Source: DATMAM01 sp035559995 (GTDB taxonomy: Bacteria; Desulfobacterota; Binatia; UBA9968). From it: DNA of 64,000 nt. The notes beneath the pieces are model-generated. The model did not search any database. It had not been told where the DNA came from and saw nothing but the letters and a program-made list of their open reading frames with translations. Shown here piece by piece: positions 34,826 to 43,228 of the stretch. The position numbers and the translations under genes were made by a program. Location: assembly GCA_035559995.1 (NCBI GenBank), contig DATMAM010000065.1, positions 38,744-102,743 on the forward strand, given 5' to 3'. Each line of letters begins with the position of its first letter. Position 1 is the stretch's first letter.

Positions 34826-35671
34826 ATGGCACCAACGTTTGAGAGCAAGTTCGCCGCCGTCGGAGATCTCAATCTGCACTACCTCGACTGGGGAGAGCGG
34901 ACAAACGAGCGCGTGCTCGTCTGTCTTCACGGCACTTCGGGGAGCGCCCGCCACTTCGACCGCCTCGCAAACATTCTGGCGCCGTCTTATCGCGTCATCG
35001 CCCTGGACCAGCGCGGCCACGGCGAAAGCGATAAGCCGCCGCGCGGCTACGATGCCGTCACACTGGCCGGCGATCTCGCCGGATTCGCCGATCAAATCGG
35101 CATTGGCCGTTTTGCGCTGCTCGGCGCTTCTCTGGGCTCTCGCGTCGCCACCGTCTACACCGGCGGCCACCCTGAAAGGGTGGCTCGGCTGATCCTGGTC
35201 GATGTGAGTTTTGAGATGCCCGAGGAGGCCCAGCAAAGAATGATCCACGGCCACCTGACGCGACGGCGCACCTTTACTTCCTTCGAGGACGCCCTTTCCT
35301 ACTCGCAGTCCATGCCCCAGCGCTCGCGCTGGACGCCGGAGATGCACCGCGAGGAAATCGAGCACGCGATCGTCAAACGGCCCGACGGCCTCTGGGAGTG
35401 GCGCTACAGCCTGGAGGCCGCCCTGCAAAGCTTGCAACAGGCGCGGCAGGATCTGTGGAATTACGTCGCCAAGATTCAGTGCCCGACGCTTTTGATCCGC
35501 GGGCAAGAAAGCGACGTCCTTACCGTAAGCACGGCCGAAAAGTTCCTCCGTCTCGTCAAGAATTGCCGCTCCGTCGAGATCGAGGGCGCCGGCCACGGCG
35601 TGCCGCGCGACAACCCGGAGAGGTTCAACCAGGTCGTCTGCGAGTTCCTGAAGCGAGAGTTCGCGACGTGA
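34826..35671 (+). CDS. alpha/beta-fold hydrolase
   Basis: This 281-residue hydrolase has the oxyanion His-Gly-x-x-Gly region 'VLVCLHGTSGSARHFDRLA', the nucleophile elbow 'LLGASLGSRVATV' with Ser102, an Asp in 'LLIRGQESDVLTV' and the catalytic His in 'EGAGHGVPRDNPERF'. The cap region is about residues 135-205. It is cytoplasmic without a signal peptide. Relatives include carboxylesterases, epoxide hydrolases and C-C bond hydrolases (MhpC-like). With the aromatic catabolism genes to the left, a ring-fission product hydrolase is possible but unproved. Confidence 0.88.
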   Translation: MAPTFESKFAAVGDLNLHYLDWGERTNERVLVCLHGTSGSARHFDRLANILAPSYRVIALDQRGHGESDKPPRGYDAVTLAGDLAGFADQIGIGRFALLGASLGSRVATVYTGGHPERVARLILVDVSFEMPEEAQQRMIHGHLTRRRTFTSFEDALSYSQSMPQRSRWTPEMHREEIEHAIVKRPDGLWEWRYSLEAALQSLQQARQDLWNYVAKIQCPTLLIRGQESDVLTVSTAEKFLRLVKNCRSVEIEGAGHGVPRDNPERFNQVVCEFLKREFAT

Positions 35672-36037
35672 TGGGTTTCGGCGCCGAGCGCCTCGAGCCT
35701 CCTGCGAAGGCAACACGCGGTTACGTCCTGATTCGTGCAGGGTTTGAAACCCGCCCTGCGATTGCTGCATCGGTCATCCGAACCGATCGATCGGGCGCGG
35801 CGGTGAACGCTTCAGCATAATCGATAATCCCGCTTTTTCTCCTCTTCCCCCTCGACGGCGAAAGATAAAGCTGGGGGTGAAACGACGGGCAGCCTTCTCA
35901 GCCCCCTCTGGCTCTCCGCCGTCAACCCGAGCGTCCCCTGGTCGTTTGACGCGGCGCCAGCAATCAAGTAGTCTGTCGCGGGCGATGTGGCGGCATGTGC
36001 GTTGTCGGTAAGTTCCCTGAAACTCCCTCAGGCGCCC

Positions 36038-36823
36038 ATGTTTGACACCTATTTCGAAGCCTTTCTCGCCGACAATCCGATCGGGAAGGAAATTCACTAC
36101 CGTATTCGGTACCAAGTCTATTGCCTAGAAACCGGCTGGGAAGACGCAAAAGCCTTCCCGGACGGATTGGAGCGGGATTCCTACGACGATCATTCCGTTC
36201 ATTTCATTGTGCGCGCGCGCGCAACCGGTGACTGGATTGCCGCAATGAGGCTTGTCGTGGCGCCGCTAGACCAGCTCCCTCTCACGCGATTGGTTAGCCT
36301 AGACAAAAACGTTTTGAAAAATCTAATGAGCACAGAGCCGGGAGGAAAACCGGGTCTGTCGGCCGAAATATCGCGGCTCTGCGTCGTTTCACAATACCGA
36401 CGCAGAGCTTACGAACGGAATACTCCTTACCAAGTGCCATGGAATCCGGATGAAGATTCCTCTCCCCTCTTGCCGACTTCTCCAAATGAGCGGCGTAAAG
36501 CGCCGTGGCTCAAGCTGGGCCTGATTCGGGCCGCCCGCGACTACAGCGAAGAGAACGGGATCCAATACTGGTTTTTTTTAATCGCTGATCCTCTGGCCCG
36601 AATCCTCGACAGCTTGGGAATGGGACTGCAATTGATTGGCCCCCCGGTCGAGCACCGAGGAATTCGGCGACCCTACCTTCGCGACCTCAAGTGGGGCTAT
36701 CGCGACATTCCGGCAAAATCGCGCGAGCTTTTCGAGATGCTCAGCCATTCAACTCATTTCCGCCTCTTTTCGGAATTAAAGCGCGGCGAGTATAAACTTC
36801 CGGCGAGAACCCTCGCCGCGTAG
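36038..36823 (+). CDS. PEP-CTERM/exosortase-associated acyltransferase, copy 1
   Basis: This 261-residue GNAT-fold protein, distantly related to autoinducer synthases, resembles the exosortase-system acyltransferase family. It begins 'MFDTYFEAFLADNPIGKEIH' and has 'YRIRYQVYCLETGWED', the family's Arg/Tyr-rich opening, then 'SVHFIVRARATGDWIAAMRL' and 'AEISRLCVVSQYRRRAYERN'. I chose the ATG at 36038 because the upstream in-frame 17 codons are not family-like. It is followed after 12 nt by a ThiF-like gene, probably one operon. The acyl product is unknown. A paralogue lies at 42074-42844. Confidence 0.88.
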   Translation: MFDTYFEAFLADNPIGKEIHYRIRYQVYCLETGWEDAKAFPDGLERDSYDDHSVHFIVRARATGDWIAAMRLVVAPLDQLPLTRLVSLDKNVLKNLMSTEPGGKPGLSAEISRLCVVSQYRRRAYERNTPYQVPWNPDEDSSPLLPTSPNERRKAPWLKLGLIRAARDYSEENGIQYWFFLIADPLARILDSLGMGLQLIGPPVEHRGIRRPYLRDLKWGYRDIPAKSRELFEMLSHSTHFRLFSELKRGEYKLPARTLAA

Positions 36824-36835
36824 CTTTGCGCCAGG

Positions 36836-37765
36836 TTGCTCGTGATAGATTGTGACGCCGCATCGCCGACCTTCTCTCGCGCGAAAGCGTTCGAGCGCAA
36901 TTTGGGCCTGGTCTCGCGCGACGAACAAGAGCGGCTCGGGCAATCCTTGATCGCCATCGCCGGCTGCGGCGGGGTCGGCGGCTTTCACGCGCACACGCTC
37001 GCCCGGCTCGGCGTGGGCCGGTTTCGCCTGACCGACCCCGACACGTTTTCTCTCGCCAACTTCAATCGGCAAATTGGCGCGACGATCGACAGCATCGGCA
37101 GAAACAAGGCCGAAGTGACCGCCGCCATGATTCGCTCGATCAACCCCGAAGCGCAAGTCGAGGTCGTGCAAGGCGGGCTCACTCCGAGCAACGCGCGCGC
37201 TTTCGTTGGAAACGCAAATCTCGTCGTCGACGGCGTTGACTTTTTCGCCATCGATCACCGGCGACGTTTGTTCGGAGCGGCGTGGGAAGCGGGTATCCCC
37301 GCTCTCACAGCGGCGCCGCTTGGCTTTTCGGGAACCCTCCATGTGTTCGCGCGCGGCGGCATGAGCTTCGACGAGTATTTCGACCTGCACGAGGGGCAGG
37401 AAACGTTCGATCAGCTGCTGAATTTTTTCATCGGCCTGGCGCCGGCCGCGCTGCACCTCTCCTACATGGACCTGAGTTCGGTTAATCCCGCTACCGGAAG
37501 GGGCCCCTCCTCGATCATCGGTTGCCAGCTCGCGGCATCCTTAACGGGCGCTGAGGCGCTGCGCATTCTCCTCGGGCGCGGCGCTTCGCGCCTGGCGCCC
37601 GCCTATTTGCAGTTTGACGCGTATCGCCAAAAACTGCGCGCCGGACGGCTGAGAAACGGCAACCGCAACTGGCTCCAGAGGCTCAAGAGATCTATCGTCG
37701 CGCGACGGCTGCGCGCGCTGGGTTTCGACCAGATCGTGCGCGCGGCGCAATCGAGCCAGGTCTGA
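36836..37765 (+). CDS. ThiF/E1-like adenylyltransferase
   Basis: This 309-residue protein has the adenylate-forming E1 fold. The nucleotide motif 'SLIAIAGCGGVGGFHAHTLA' is at about residues 40-60, 'LTDPDTFSLANFNRQIGATI' contains the Asp and Arg contacts, and 'GRNKAEVTAAMIRSINPEA' follows. The C-terminal half has 'GFSGTLHVFARGGMSFDEYF' and 'IIGCQLAASLTGAEALRILL'. E1-like enzymes activate a C-terminal carboxylate by adenylation. No ubiquitin-like, ThiS-like or MoaD-like partner is visible nearby. The TTG start at 36836 is uncertain; GTG 36842 is possible. The position right after the acyltransferase suggests joint action on an acylated or peptide product. Confidence 0.85.
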   Translation: MLVIDCDAASPTFSRAKAFERNLGLVSRDEQERLGQSLIAIAGCGGVGGFHAHTLARLGVGRFRLTDPDTFSLANFNRQIGATIDSIGRNKAEVTAAMIRSINPEAQVEVVQGGLTPSNARAFVGNANLVVDGVDFFAIDHRRRLFGAAWEAGIPALTAAPLGFSGTLHVFARGGMSFDEYFDLHEGQETFDQLLNFFIGLAPAALHLSYMDLSSVNPATGRGPSSIIGCQLAASLTGAEALRILLGRGASRLAPAYLQFDAYRQKLRAGRLRNGNRNWLQRLKRSIVARRLRALGFDQIVRAAQSSQV

Positions 37766-37769
37766 TAAG

Positions 37770-38190
37770 ACAATCACCGCAGAGGCGCGGAGGGCGCAGA
37801 GGTTCGGAGAGATCGATTGCACCACAGAGGCGCGGAGGGCGCAGAGAAAAAAGAGCTAAACTCTTCCTCCGCGTCCTCAGCGCCTCCGCGGTGAACTTCC
37901 TCCGGATCAGATTAAACCGCAGAGGCACAGAGGGAGCAGAGAAAAAAGAGCTAAACTCTTCCTCCGCGTCCTCAGCGTCTCCGCGGTGAATTCTCCGGAT
38001 TGGATTAAACCGCAGAGGCACAGAGGGCGCAGAGTTTCGGAGAAATCCTTCTCTCCGCGTCCTCGGCGTCTCCGCGGTAAACTTCCTCCGGATCAGATTA
38101 AACCGCAGAGGCACAGAGGGCGCAGAGAAAAAAGAGCTAAACTCTTCCTCAGCGTCCTCTGCGCCTCCGCGGTGAATTTCTCCGGAGCGA
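37770..38190. repeat. ACCGCAGAG palindromic repeat, cluster B
   Basis: Several tandem copies of the palindromic element with a period near 93 bp (for example ATTAAACCGCAGAGGCAC at about 37911, 38004 and 38097). Each has a left arm ACCGCAGAGGCACAGAGGG, a middle such as AAAAAAGAGCTAAACTCTTC, and a right arm CTCCGCGTCCTCAGCGCCTC. It begins 5 nt after the ThiF stop and ends about 45 nt before the nitroreductase stop, so it fills the space between convergent genes. Confidence 0.9.
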
Positions 38191-38236
38191 GTTACACGAC
38201 GGAGAGACACGTCCTCTATTCCGAGCACCGATATTT

Positions 38237-39310
38237 TTAGCTTACGTTGCTGACCGCTGAGACATCTCGCCTCAAGGTTCGGCCGGAAGGCGGCGGGGCT
38301 TTTCCAATCCGGAACATAATCGCCGGGATCTTGCCCGCAGTGCCACAAATCGCTGAAAGCTGATCGCGTATGGAACTCAAGAGTTTAACCTGACCGGCAT
38401 TAAACCCCTCGTATTCGCGCAGGTAAGAGCGCAACTGCAAAAGAACAAAGCCGGTCATCGGCTGAAAAGCCAACTTCTCCAGAGTCGCTTTAAGCCAAAC
38501 GCGCTCGAAAGCGCGGCCAGCCTGAATAAAAAAAGGACTCGACGGCTCCGACACCGTGATCAGGCCGACCGCGGACGAACGGCGAATCAACGCGGCGCTT
38601 TTCATCGCGGCAGCCCGGCTCAAGCCCAAATAATTGAGCAAGCGAACTAGAGGCCAGTTTCTGAGCTTCGGGAACACAAGCGCATCGAACCCGCTCAGCT
38701 CGAGCGTCGCAAACGGCAACCCGTCGCGCGTTTTCTCAGCCTCTTCCTGATTCCAGCGGATACAGGAAAAGAAATGGCGATGGATATAACGGTTTTCGAA
38801 AAGTAGACGGTCCCCCTGCGCCGCCGCCCGCGCCAGGCGCGCTCGCGCCGTTGGCTCGGTCACCCAGGATAACTCAATACCCTCGGAAGGCCGGGCTTCC
38901 TTCGCGAGCGACGCGATAGTTTCGGCGGCCACGCCGAAATGCGGATCGTAAGGCCGGCGGTTGACACAGCGATCGAAAATGGCTCCGGCGAGGGGATCGG
39001 CCTTGCCTCCTCCTTCTAAAAAGCGAAGGCGCGCGACCACTTCCGAAGAACTCCCTGCCGGAAAGTAGTTGACCTCAGCACGTAGCTTATGGACAGAGGC
39101 AGCAAGGAACAAATTTTCCACCACGGCTCCCAATGCGATGTACGAAGCAAGCTGGCGGGCGTTATAGAGGGACTGGTCGCGCTTGGGGTCGAGCAGGACA
39201 TCGAGGCCGTCGCCATTCCAATGAAATTTCCAGGGCTGCATGTTATCCCCGGAAGGCGCCTGCGCCCCGGCTCGCAGGATGGCGCCGAGAATCTGAGGAG
39301 AAAGGCCCAT
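38237..39310 (-). CDS. nitroreductase-family (FMN-fold) protein
   Basis: This 357-residue protein starts 'MGLSPQILGAILRAGAQAPS' followed by 'GDNMQPWKFHW', the flavin-contact opening of nitroreductase-fold proteins. 'ARQLASYIALGAVVENLFLA' and 'VNRRPYD' resemble the long, Acg-like branch. Usual activity is FMN-dependent reduction or dehydrogenation; Acg-like members may only store flavin. It is convergent to the acyltransferase-ThiF pair across a repeat cluster. An E1-like enzyme plus an FMN dehydrogenase recalls azole-forming peptide modification, but no YcaO gene or precursor peptide is seen. Function is unknown. Confidence 0.8.
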   Translation of the reverse strand: MGLSPQILGAILRAGAQAPSGDNMQPWKFHWNGDGLDVLLDPKRDQSLYNARQLASYIALGAVVENLFLAASVHKLRAEVNYFPAGSSSEVVARLRFLEGGGKADPLAGAIFDRCVNRRPYDPHFGVAAETIASLAKEARPSEGIELSWVTEPTARARLARAAAQGDRLLFENRYIHRHFFSCIRWNQEEAEKTRDGLPFATLELSGFDALVFPKLRNWPLVRLLNYLGLSRAAAMKSAALIRRSSAVGLITVSEPSSPFFIQAGRAFERVWLKATLEKLAFQPMTGFVLLQLRSYLREYEGFNAGQVKLLSSIRDQLSAICGTAGKIPAIMFRIGKAPPPSGRTLRRDVSAVSNVS

Positions 39311-39427
39311 AGGAAAGCTTAGGTTACCTCCGGGGCCTTACAAATTAAGTTCGACCGTCGAGGGGCAGGGAGACCGCCGGTCGTCCTTATCCCGCCGCGG
39401 ACTCCGCGCCCTTGCGCGGATTTTCGT

Positions 39428-40312
39428 TTAGACGTGCCGTCCTTGGTCTTCCGCCAGGATATCCAAGAGATACTGTCCGTAGCCGTTTTTCGAAAGCGCA
39501 TAGGCGAGTTCTTCGAGCTGAGACGCCGTGATATACCCCATCCGATAGGCGATCTCCTCCAGGCACGCGACCTTCAGCCCCTGCCGTTGTTCGATGGCCT
39601 CGATGTAGTTCGATGCCTGAAGCAACGATTCGTAGGTGCCGGTGTCGAGCCAGGCGATGCCGCGCCCGAGCTTCTGCACATTCAGCTGCCCCTTGGCGAG
39701 ATAAGCCAGATTGACGTCCGTAATCTCCAATTCTCCGCGAGCCGACGGCCGGAGTCCCGCCGCGATATCGACGACTTGATGATCGTAAAAATAGATGCCT
39801 GTGACAGCGTAGTGAGACTTAGGGTTGCGAGGCTTTTCCTCGATTCCGACCGGCTTACCCTGAGAGTCGAACTGCACCACGCCGTACCGCTCGGGGTCCT
39901 TGACCCAGTAGGCAAATACCGTGGCGCCGCTCTCTAGGCGCGCGCATTGCTGCAGTGTTTCGGTTAACCCATGGCCGAAGAAGATATTGTCGCCCAGAAT
40001 GAGACATGAAGGGCCACCCTGGACAAATTCCTTGCCGATGATAAACGCCTGGGCCAGCCCGCCGGGCTCCGGCTGTGCGGCGTAGCGGATCTCTAGTCCG
40101 ATATGGCTCCCGTCGCCCAGCAGGCGCTCGAAGTTCGGAAGGTCTTGGGGTGTCGATATAAGAAGAATTTCGCGTATGCCCGCCAACATCAAGGTCGACA
40201 GCGGGTAGTAGACCATCGGCTTGTCATAGACAGGGATGAGCTGCTTGCTGACGACCCGCGTCAGTGGGTGAAGCCTAGTCCCGGAACCGCCGGCTAAAAT
40301 GATGCCCTTCAT
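39428..40312 (-). CDS. rfbA: glucose-1-phosphate thymidylyltransferase
   Basis: This 294-residue enzyme matches RfbA/RmlA in full. It opens 'MKGIILAGGSGTRLHPLTRV' with the nucleotide-binding GGxGTRL loop, followed by 'VSKQLIPVYDKPMVYYPLST'. 'LILGDNIFFGHGL' and 'DPERYGVVQFDSQGKPVGIE' are also conserved. It forms dTDP-glucose from dTTP and glucose-1-phosphate, the first step to dTDP-rhamnose and other surface sugars. The rest of the rml set (rmlB, C, D) is absent, so this is a stand-alone copy within the envelope region. Confidence 0.96.
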   Translation of the reverse strand: MKGIILAGGSGTRLHPLTRVVSKQLIPVYDKPMVYYPLSTLMLAGIREILLISTPQDLPNFERLLGDGSHIGLEIRYAAQPEPGGLAQAFIIGKEFVQGGPSCLILGDNIFFGHGLTETLQQCARLESGATVFAYWVKDPERYGVVQFDSQGKPVGIEEKPRNPKSHYAVTGIYFYDHQVVDIAAGLRPSARGELEITDVNLAYLAKGQLNVQKLGRGIAWLDTGTYESLLQASNYIEAIEQRQGLKVACLEEIAYRMGYITASQLEELAYALSKNGYGQYLLDILAEDQGRHV

Positions 40313-40439
40313 GATTCAGCTCAACGCCGATACCCGGCAAAGCTATTTTACCACAGAGTGATTCATGAGCCCTACGCTCGCCCGCAGATGATGAAAATCG
40401 GAAGAAGCGCGATATAGACGGGGGCGGCGCCTCTGAGAA

Positions 40440-41885
40440 GAGATCGATAAGTGATTGGTGCCAGAGAGCCCGACACAGAGTGTGATCCGGGACATCCTTC
40501 GGCGCCTCAGATTGTCGCCTCGTTTTCTGCCGACGAGAGCACGCGAAGGAGAATCGAATATGCCGGATGTCCCCTGAGTGCGCCGAAAGGAGCAGGGGCA
40601 TTTATGCGTAAGAAGACTAAGACGACTGTTGCGGGCATGCAGGCGCTGTATGCGCGTGTGTCCGGGTTGGACGTGCATAAAGAAGTGGTGGTGGCGTGCG
40701 TGCGAATCCTGGATGCGAAGGATGGCACGGTGCAGAGCACGCTGCGGCAGTTTGGCACGATGACGGCGGATCTTTTGGAGCTGCGTCAGTGGTTGAGCGA
40801 GCACAAGGTGACGCACGTGGCGATGGAGTCCACGGGAGTGTACTGGCAGCCGGTATTCAACCTGCTGGAAGGGCATTTCCAGACGTGGGTGGTCAACGCC
40901 CAACACCTCAAGAAGGTGCCTGGGCGAAAGACCGACGTCAAAGATGCCGAGTGGATCGCGCAGCTGTTGCAATGTGGACTGTTGCGGCCAAGTTTTGTCC
41001 CGGAGCGCTGGCAGCGAGAACTGAGGGACTTGACGCGCCAACAGACCAAACTGGTGCAGCAGCAAAGTGCGGTGCACAACCGGGTCCAGAAGGTATTGGA
41101 GACCGCCAACATCAAACTGGGCTCGGTGGCCAGTGATGTGCTGGGAGTATCGGGCCGCAAGATGATTGAAGCGCTGATTGCCGGAGAGAAAGACGTGACC
41201 GTGCTGGCGGAGCTGGCCGAGCGCAAACTGCGCGGGAAGATACCCCAGTTGCAGCGTGCGTTGCAAGGCGAACTGACAGAGCATCACCGGTATTTGTTGC
41301 GGCAGCTGCTTGATCAGTACGACTTTTTCGAAAAAAAGATCGCAAGCATAGGCGAAAGGATTGGGGCGGTAGCGCCCCGCTCGTTTCGTGCCGCGGTGGA
41401 ACAAATCGATGCGGTAGCGGGGATTGGCGAGCGCGCGGCTTATGCGGTGCTGGCGGAAACCGGGATCGATATGAGCCGATTCCCGAGCCACAAGCACTTT
41501 ACCTCGTGGGCGGGTCAGTGTCCTGGCAATCATGAAAGTGGCGGCAAACGGCGCAGTGGCAAAACCCCCGCCGGCAACCGTCATCTGGACGGTGTGCTGA
41601 CGGAGGTAGCCCAGGCGGCGGCGCGCACCAAAAAGAGCTATTTCAAATCCCAGTACCATCGTGTGGCAGGCCGGCGTGGAAAAAAGCGCGCCATCGGCGC
41701 GGTCAAGCACAGCATCCTGGTTACCATCTATTTCATGCTCCGCGATCAAAAACCCTATAAGGATCTCGGCGTTGATTACTTTGATAAACTCAATCCCCAA
41801 CAACGGATTCGTTATCATGTCCGAAGACTCAAAGAACTCGGACAGGAGGTGGCGCTATCACCTGCAGCGTGAACCCCACCCCCAG
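40440..41885 (+). mobile_element. IS110-family insertion sequence (approximate limits)
   Basis: The element contains the transposase at 40604-41872. Ends are not defined by terminal inverted repeats, as usual for IS110, so the limits given are bracketed by flanking landmarks: rfbA start at 40312 on the left, repeat cluster C from about 41890 on the right. The 5' non-coding stretch contains facing motifs (GGGACATCCTTCGGCGC near 40488; GGATGTCCC and GCGCCGAAAGG near 40564-40590) that could fold. In IS110-group elements the end upstream of the transposase encodes the bridge RNA. Confidence 0.5.
40604..41872 (+). CDS. IS110-family DEDD transposase
   Basis: This 422-residue transposase starts at ATG 40604. 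The N-terminal RuvC-like DEDD domain shows 'SGLDVHKEVVVACV' (first Asp), 'VAMESTGVYWQPVF' (Glu) and 'GRKTDVKDAEWIAQLL' (two Asp). A coiled region covers about residues 140-260. The C-terminal Transposase_20 part has 'IDAVAGIGERAAYAVLAETG' and 'SWAGQCPGNHESGGKRRSGK', where the catalytic Ser of IS110 enzymes lies. The reading frame is intact, so the element may be active. IS110 enzymes recombine DNA guided by a bridge RNA from the element's non-coding end. Confidence 0.95.
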   Translation: MRKKTKTTVAGMQALYARVSGLDVHKEVVVACVRILDAKDGTVQSTLRQFGTMTADLLELRQWLSEHKVTHVAMESTGVYWQPVFNLLEGHFQTWVVNAQHLKKVPGRKTDVKDAEWIAQLLQCGLLRPSFVPERWQRELRDLTRQQTKLVQQQSAVHNRVQKVLETANIKLGSVASDVLGVSGRKMIEALIAGEKDVTVLAELAERKLRGKIPQLQRALQGELTEHHRYLLRQLLDQYDFFEKKIASIGERIGAVAPRSFRAAVEQIDAVAGIGERAAYAVLAETGIDMSRFPSHKHFTSWAGQCPGNHESGGKRRSGKTPAGNRHLDGVLTEVAQAAARTKKSYFKSQYHRVAGRRGKKRAIGAVKHSILVTIYFMLRDQKPYKDLGVDYFDKLNPQQRIRYHVRRLKELGQEVALSPAA

Positions 41886-41889
41886 CCAA

Positions 41890-42098
41890 ATTTTCAAAGG
41901 AGACGCAGAGAGCGCAGAGAAAAAAGAGCTAAACTCTTCCTCCGCGTCCTCAGCGCCTCCGCGGTAAACTCCGGATCGGATTAAACCACAGAGGCGCAGA
42001 GGGCGCAGAGAAAAAAGAGTTAAACTCTTCCTCCCCGTTCTCAGCGTCTCCGCGGTGAACTCTCCGGATCGGATTAAACCGCAGAGGCGCGGAGGCGG
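41890..42098. repeat. ACCGCAGAG palindromic repeat, cluster C
   Basis: Two tandem units here share with cluster B the middle segment AAAAAAGAGCTAAACTCTTC (with one T variant in the second copy). The first unit starts abruptly with GGAGACGCAGAGAGCGCAGAG right beside the IS110 end, lacking the normal ACCGCAGAG opening. The last unit runs into the 3' end of the acyltransferase gene and supplies its last codons. Confidence 0.88.
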
Positions 42099-42844
42099 GC
42101 GCCGTCATCCTCCAGTTCAGAAAATAGCCTAAAGCAAGGCCGGTGAAGGAACATCGCGTGCGCGAGGGGCGACTTTAGCCGCATGCCCGGATGGACGATT
42201 TGGACATTGCTCAGATGGGGGCGGCGTAATCCTCTATGGTTACATGCTTGGCCCACGATGCTGAGGTCTATTCCTTGCGCCTGGAGTAGTCTGGCGAGCG
42301 AATCGGCGATGAGAAAGAACCAGTACGACAATCCTATTCTCAGGCTGTATTCCCTCGCGGCGCGCAACAAGCCGAGCATGATCCAGGGAGCCTGGCGGCG
42401 CTCATAGGAAACCGAGTCGACTGGAAGTACTCGATTGCCGTCCGAGACCTGGTAGGGAAAGTTTCTTTCATGCGCTCGCCGGCGGTACTGCGGCACGACG
42501 CATAGCCGCGAAATTTCGGCGCACCACTGGCTGGGTTGAGAGATTATGCCACCGCTGGCTTCGGAGATGCGATCCAGGTCGATCCTGGTCAACTGGCTGA
42601 CCGGCAGAGCGTGAAGCGGCGCAACAATCAGCCGCATAGCGGCGATCCACTCGCCGGTGGCCTTCTTGCGAACGATGAAATGGACGGCATGGTCGTCGAA
42701 TTGATCCCGCTCTTTACGATCAGGGTAAAGTCTAGGGTCCTCGTACCCCATCTTTAGACAGTAGACTTGGTAGCGCAAGCGATAGTGAATATCTTTCCCT
42801 GCATCGCAGTCAGCCAGAAAGGCCTCAAAGTCTTTGTCAAACAT
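42074..42844 (-). CDS. PEP-CTERM/exosortase-associated acyltransferase, copy 2
   Basis: This 256-residue paralogue of the protein at 36038 starts 'MFDKDFEAFLADCDAGKDIH' and has 'YRLRYQVYCLKMGYED', 'AVHFIVRKKATGEWIAAMRL' and 'AEISRLCVVPQYRRRAHERN'. It is a GNAT-fold, autoinducer-synthase-like cytoplasmic protein. Its last seven residues (RLRASAV) and TAA are encoded by a repeat unit of cluster C. A sigma-54 type promoter lies 48 nt upstream of the ATG, and no ThiF gene follows, unlike copy 1. The acyl donor and acceptor are unknown. Confidence 0.88.
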   Translation of the reverse strand: MFDKDFEAFLADCDAGKDIHYRLRYQVYCLKMGYEDPRLYPDRKERDQFDDHAVHFIVRKKATGEWIAAMRLIVAPLHALPVSQLTRIDLDRISEASGGIISQPSQWCAEISRLCVVPQYRRRAHERNFPYQVSDGNRVLPVDSVSYERRQAPWIMLGLLRAAREYSLRIGLSYWFFLIADSLARLLQAQGIDLSIVGQACNHRGLRRPHLSNVQIVHPGMRLKSPLAHAMFLHRPCFRLFSELEDDGARLRASAV

Positions 42845-42891
42845 CCGCCGTCCCTTCTACATTTTTATCCGCTCCGTTCCGCGCGTACCGT

Positions 42892-42906
42892 GCAAGTTGC
42901 GAGCCA
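42892..42906 (-). promoter_or_regulatory. sigma-54 promoter of acyltransferase copy 2
   Basis: Minus-strand TGGCTC-N5-TTGC, followed by A, has one mismatch to TGGCAC-N5-TTGC and exact GG-N10-GC spacing. The -12 element is about 47 nt from the ATG at 42844. Confidence 0.65.
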
Positions 42907-43228
42907 AATAGACAAAGTGAGAAAAATCAAACGCTTGCGATTTCTTCGTTTAAAAAAATCGCAGGAGTTTCCCTGCAGCAACTGTTCACTTTTGCTCTGT
43001 CGGAAATGTCCTTTCGAGCCGGTTGCCTGGTGTCGCTCCCCAATCAAGACGGAAATTCATGGCCGTGCTACCTACGCTAACGAAAGGTCCTCGCTCCGCA
43101 TTTTCACTTTGCGGAAACCGCTCCCTCATACAGAACCACGCACAAACGTGCAAGCAAAAAGTTGTAGACCAACCAAAGGACCAGCATGTCTTCGCTGAGA
43201 TACGAAATCTCGCTTCGACCGAAAACAA
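42907..43228. other. intergenic region between acyltransferase 2 and PEP-CTERM protein 1
   Basis: About 320 nt without a supported gene between the sigma-54 promoter and the terminator at 43233. I see a short hairpin-like AAATCGCAGGAGTTTCCCTGC near 42956 and no repeat-family units. Upstream activator sites for sigma-54 transcription could lie here, but I recognise no specific motif. Confidence 0.4.

Noticed and set aside
35987..36037. Upstream extension of acyltransferase copy 1
   Set aside because: The first 17 codons of the open frame do not resemble the start of copy 2, which aligns exactly from the ATG at 36038.
39391..39424. Hairpin after rfbA considered as a terminator
   Set aside because: The stem CCGCGC/GCGCGG has no following T-run on the minus strand, where termination would be needed.
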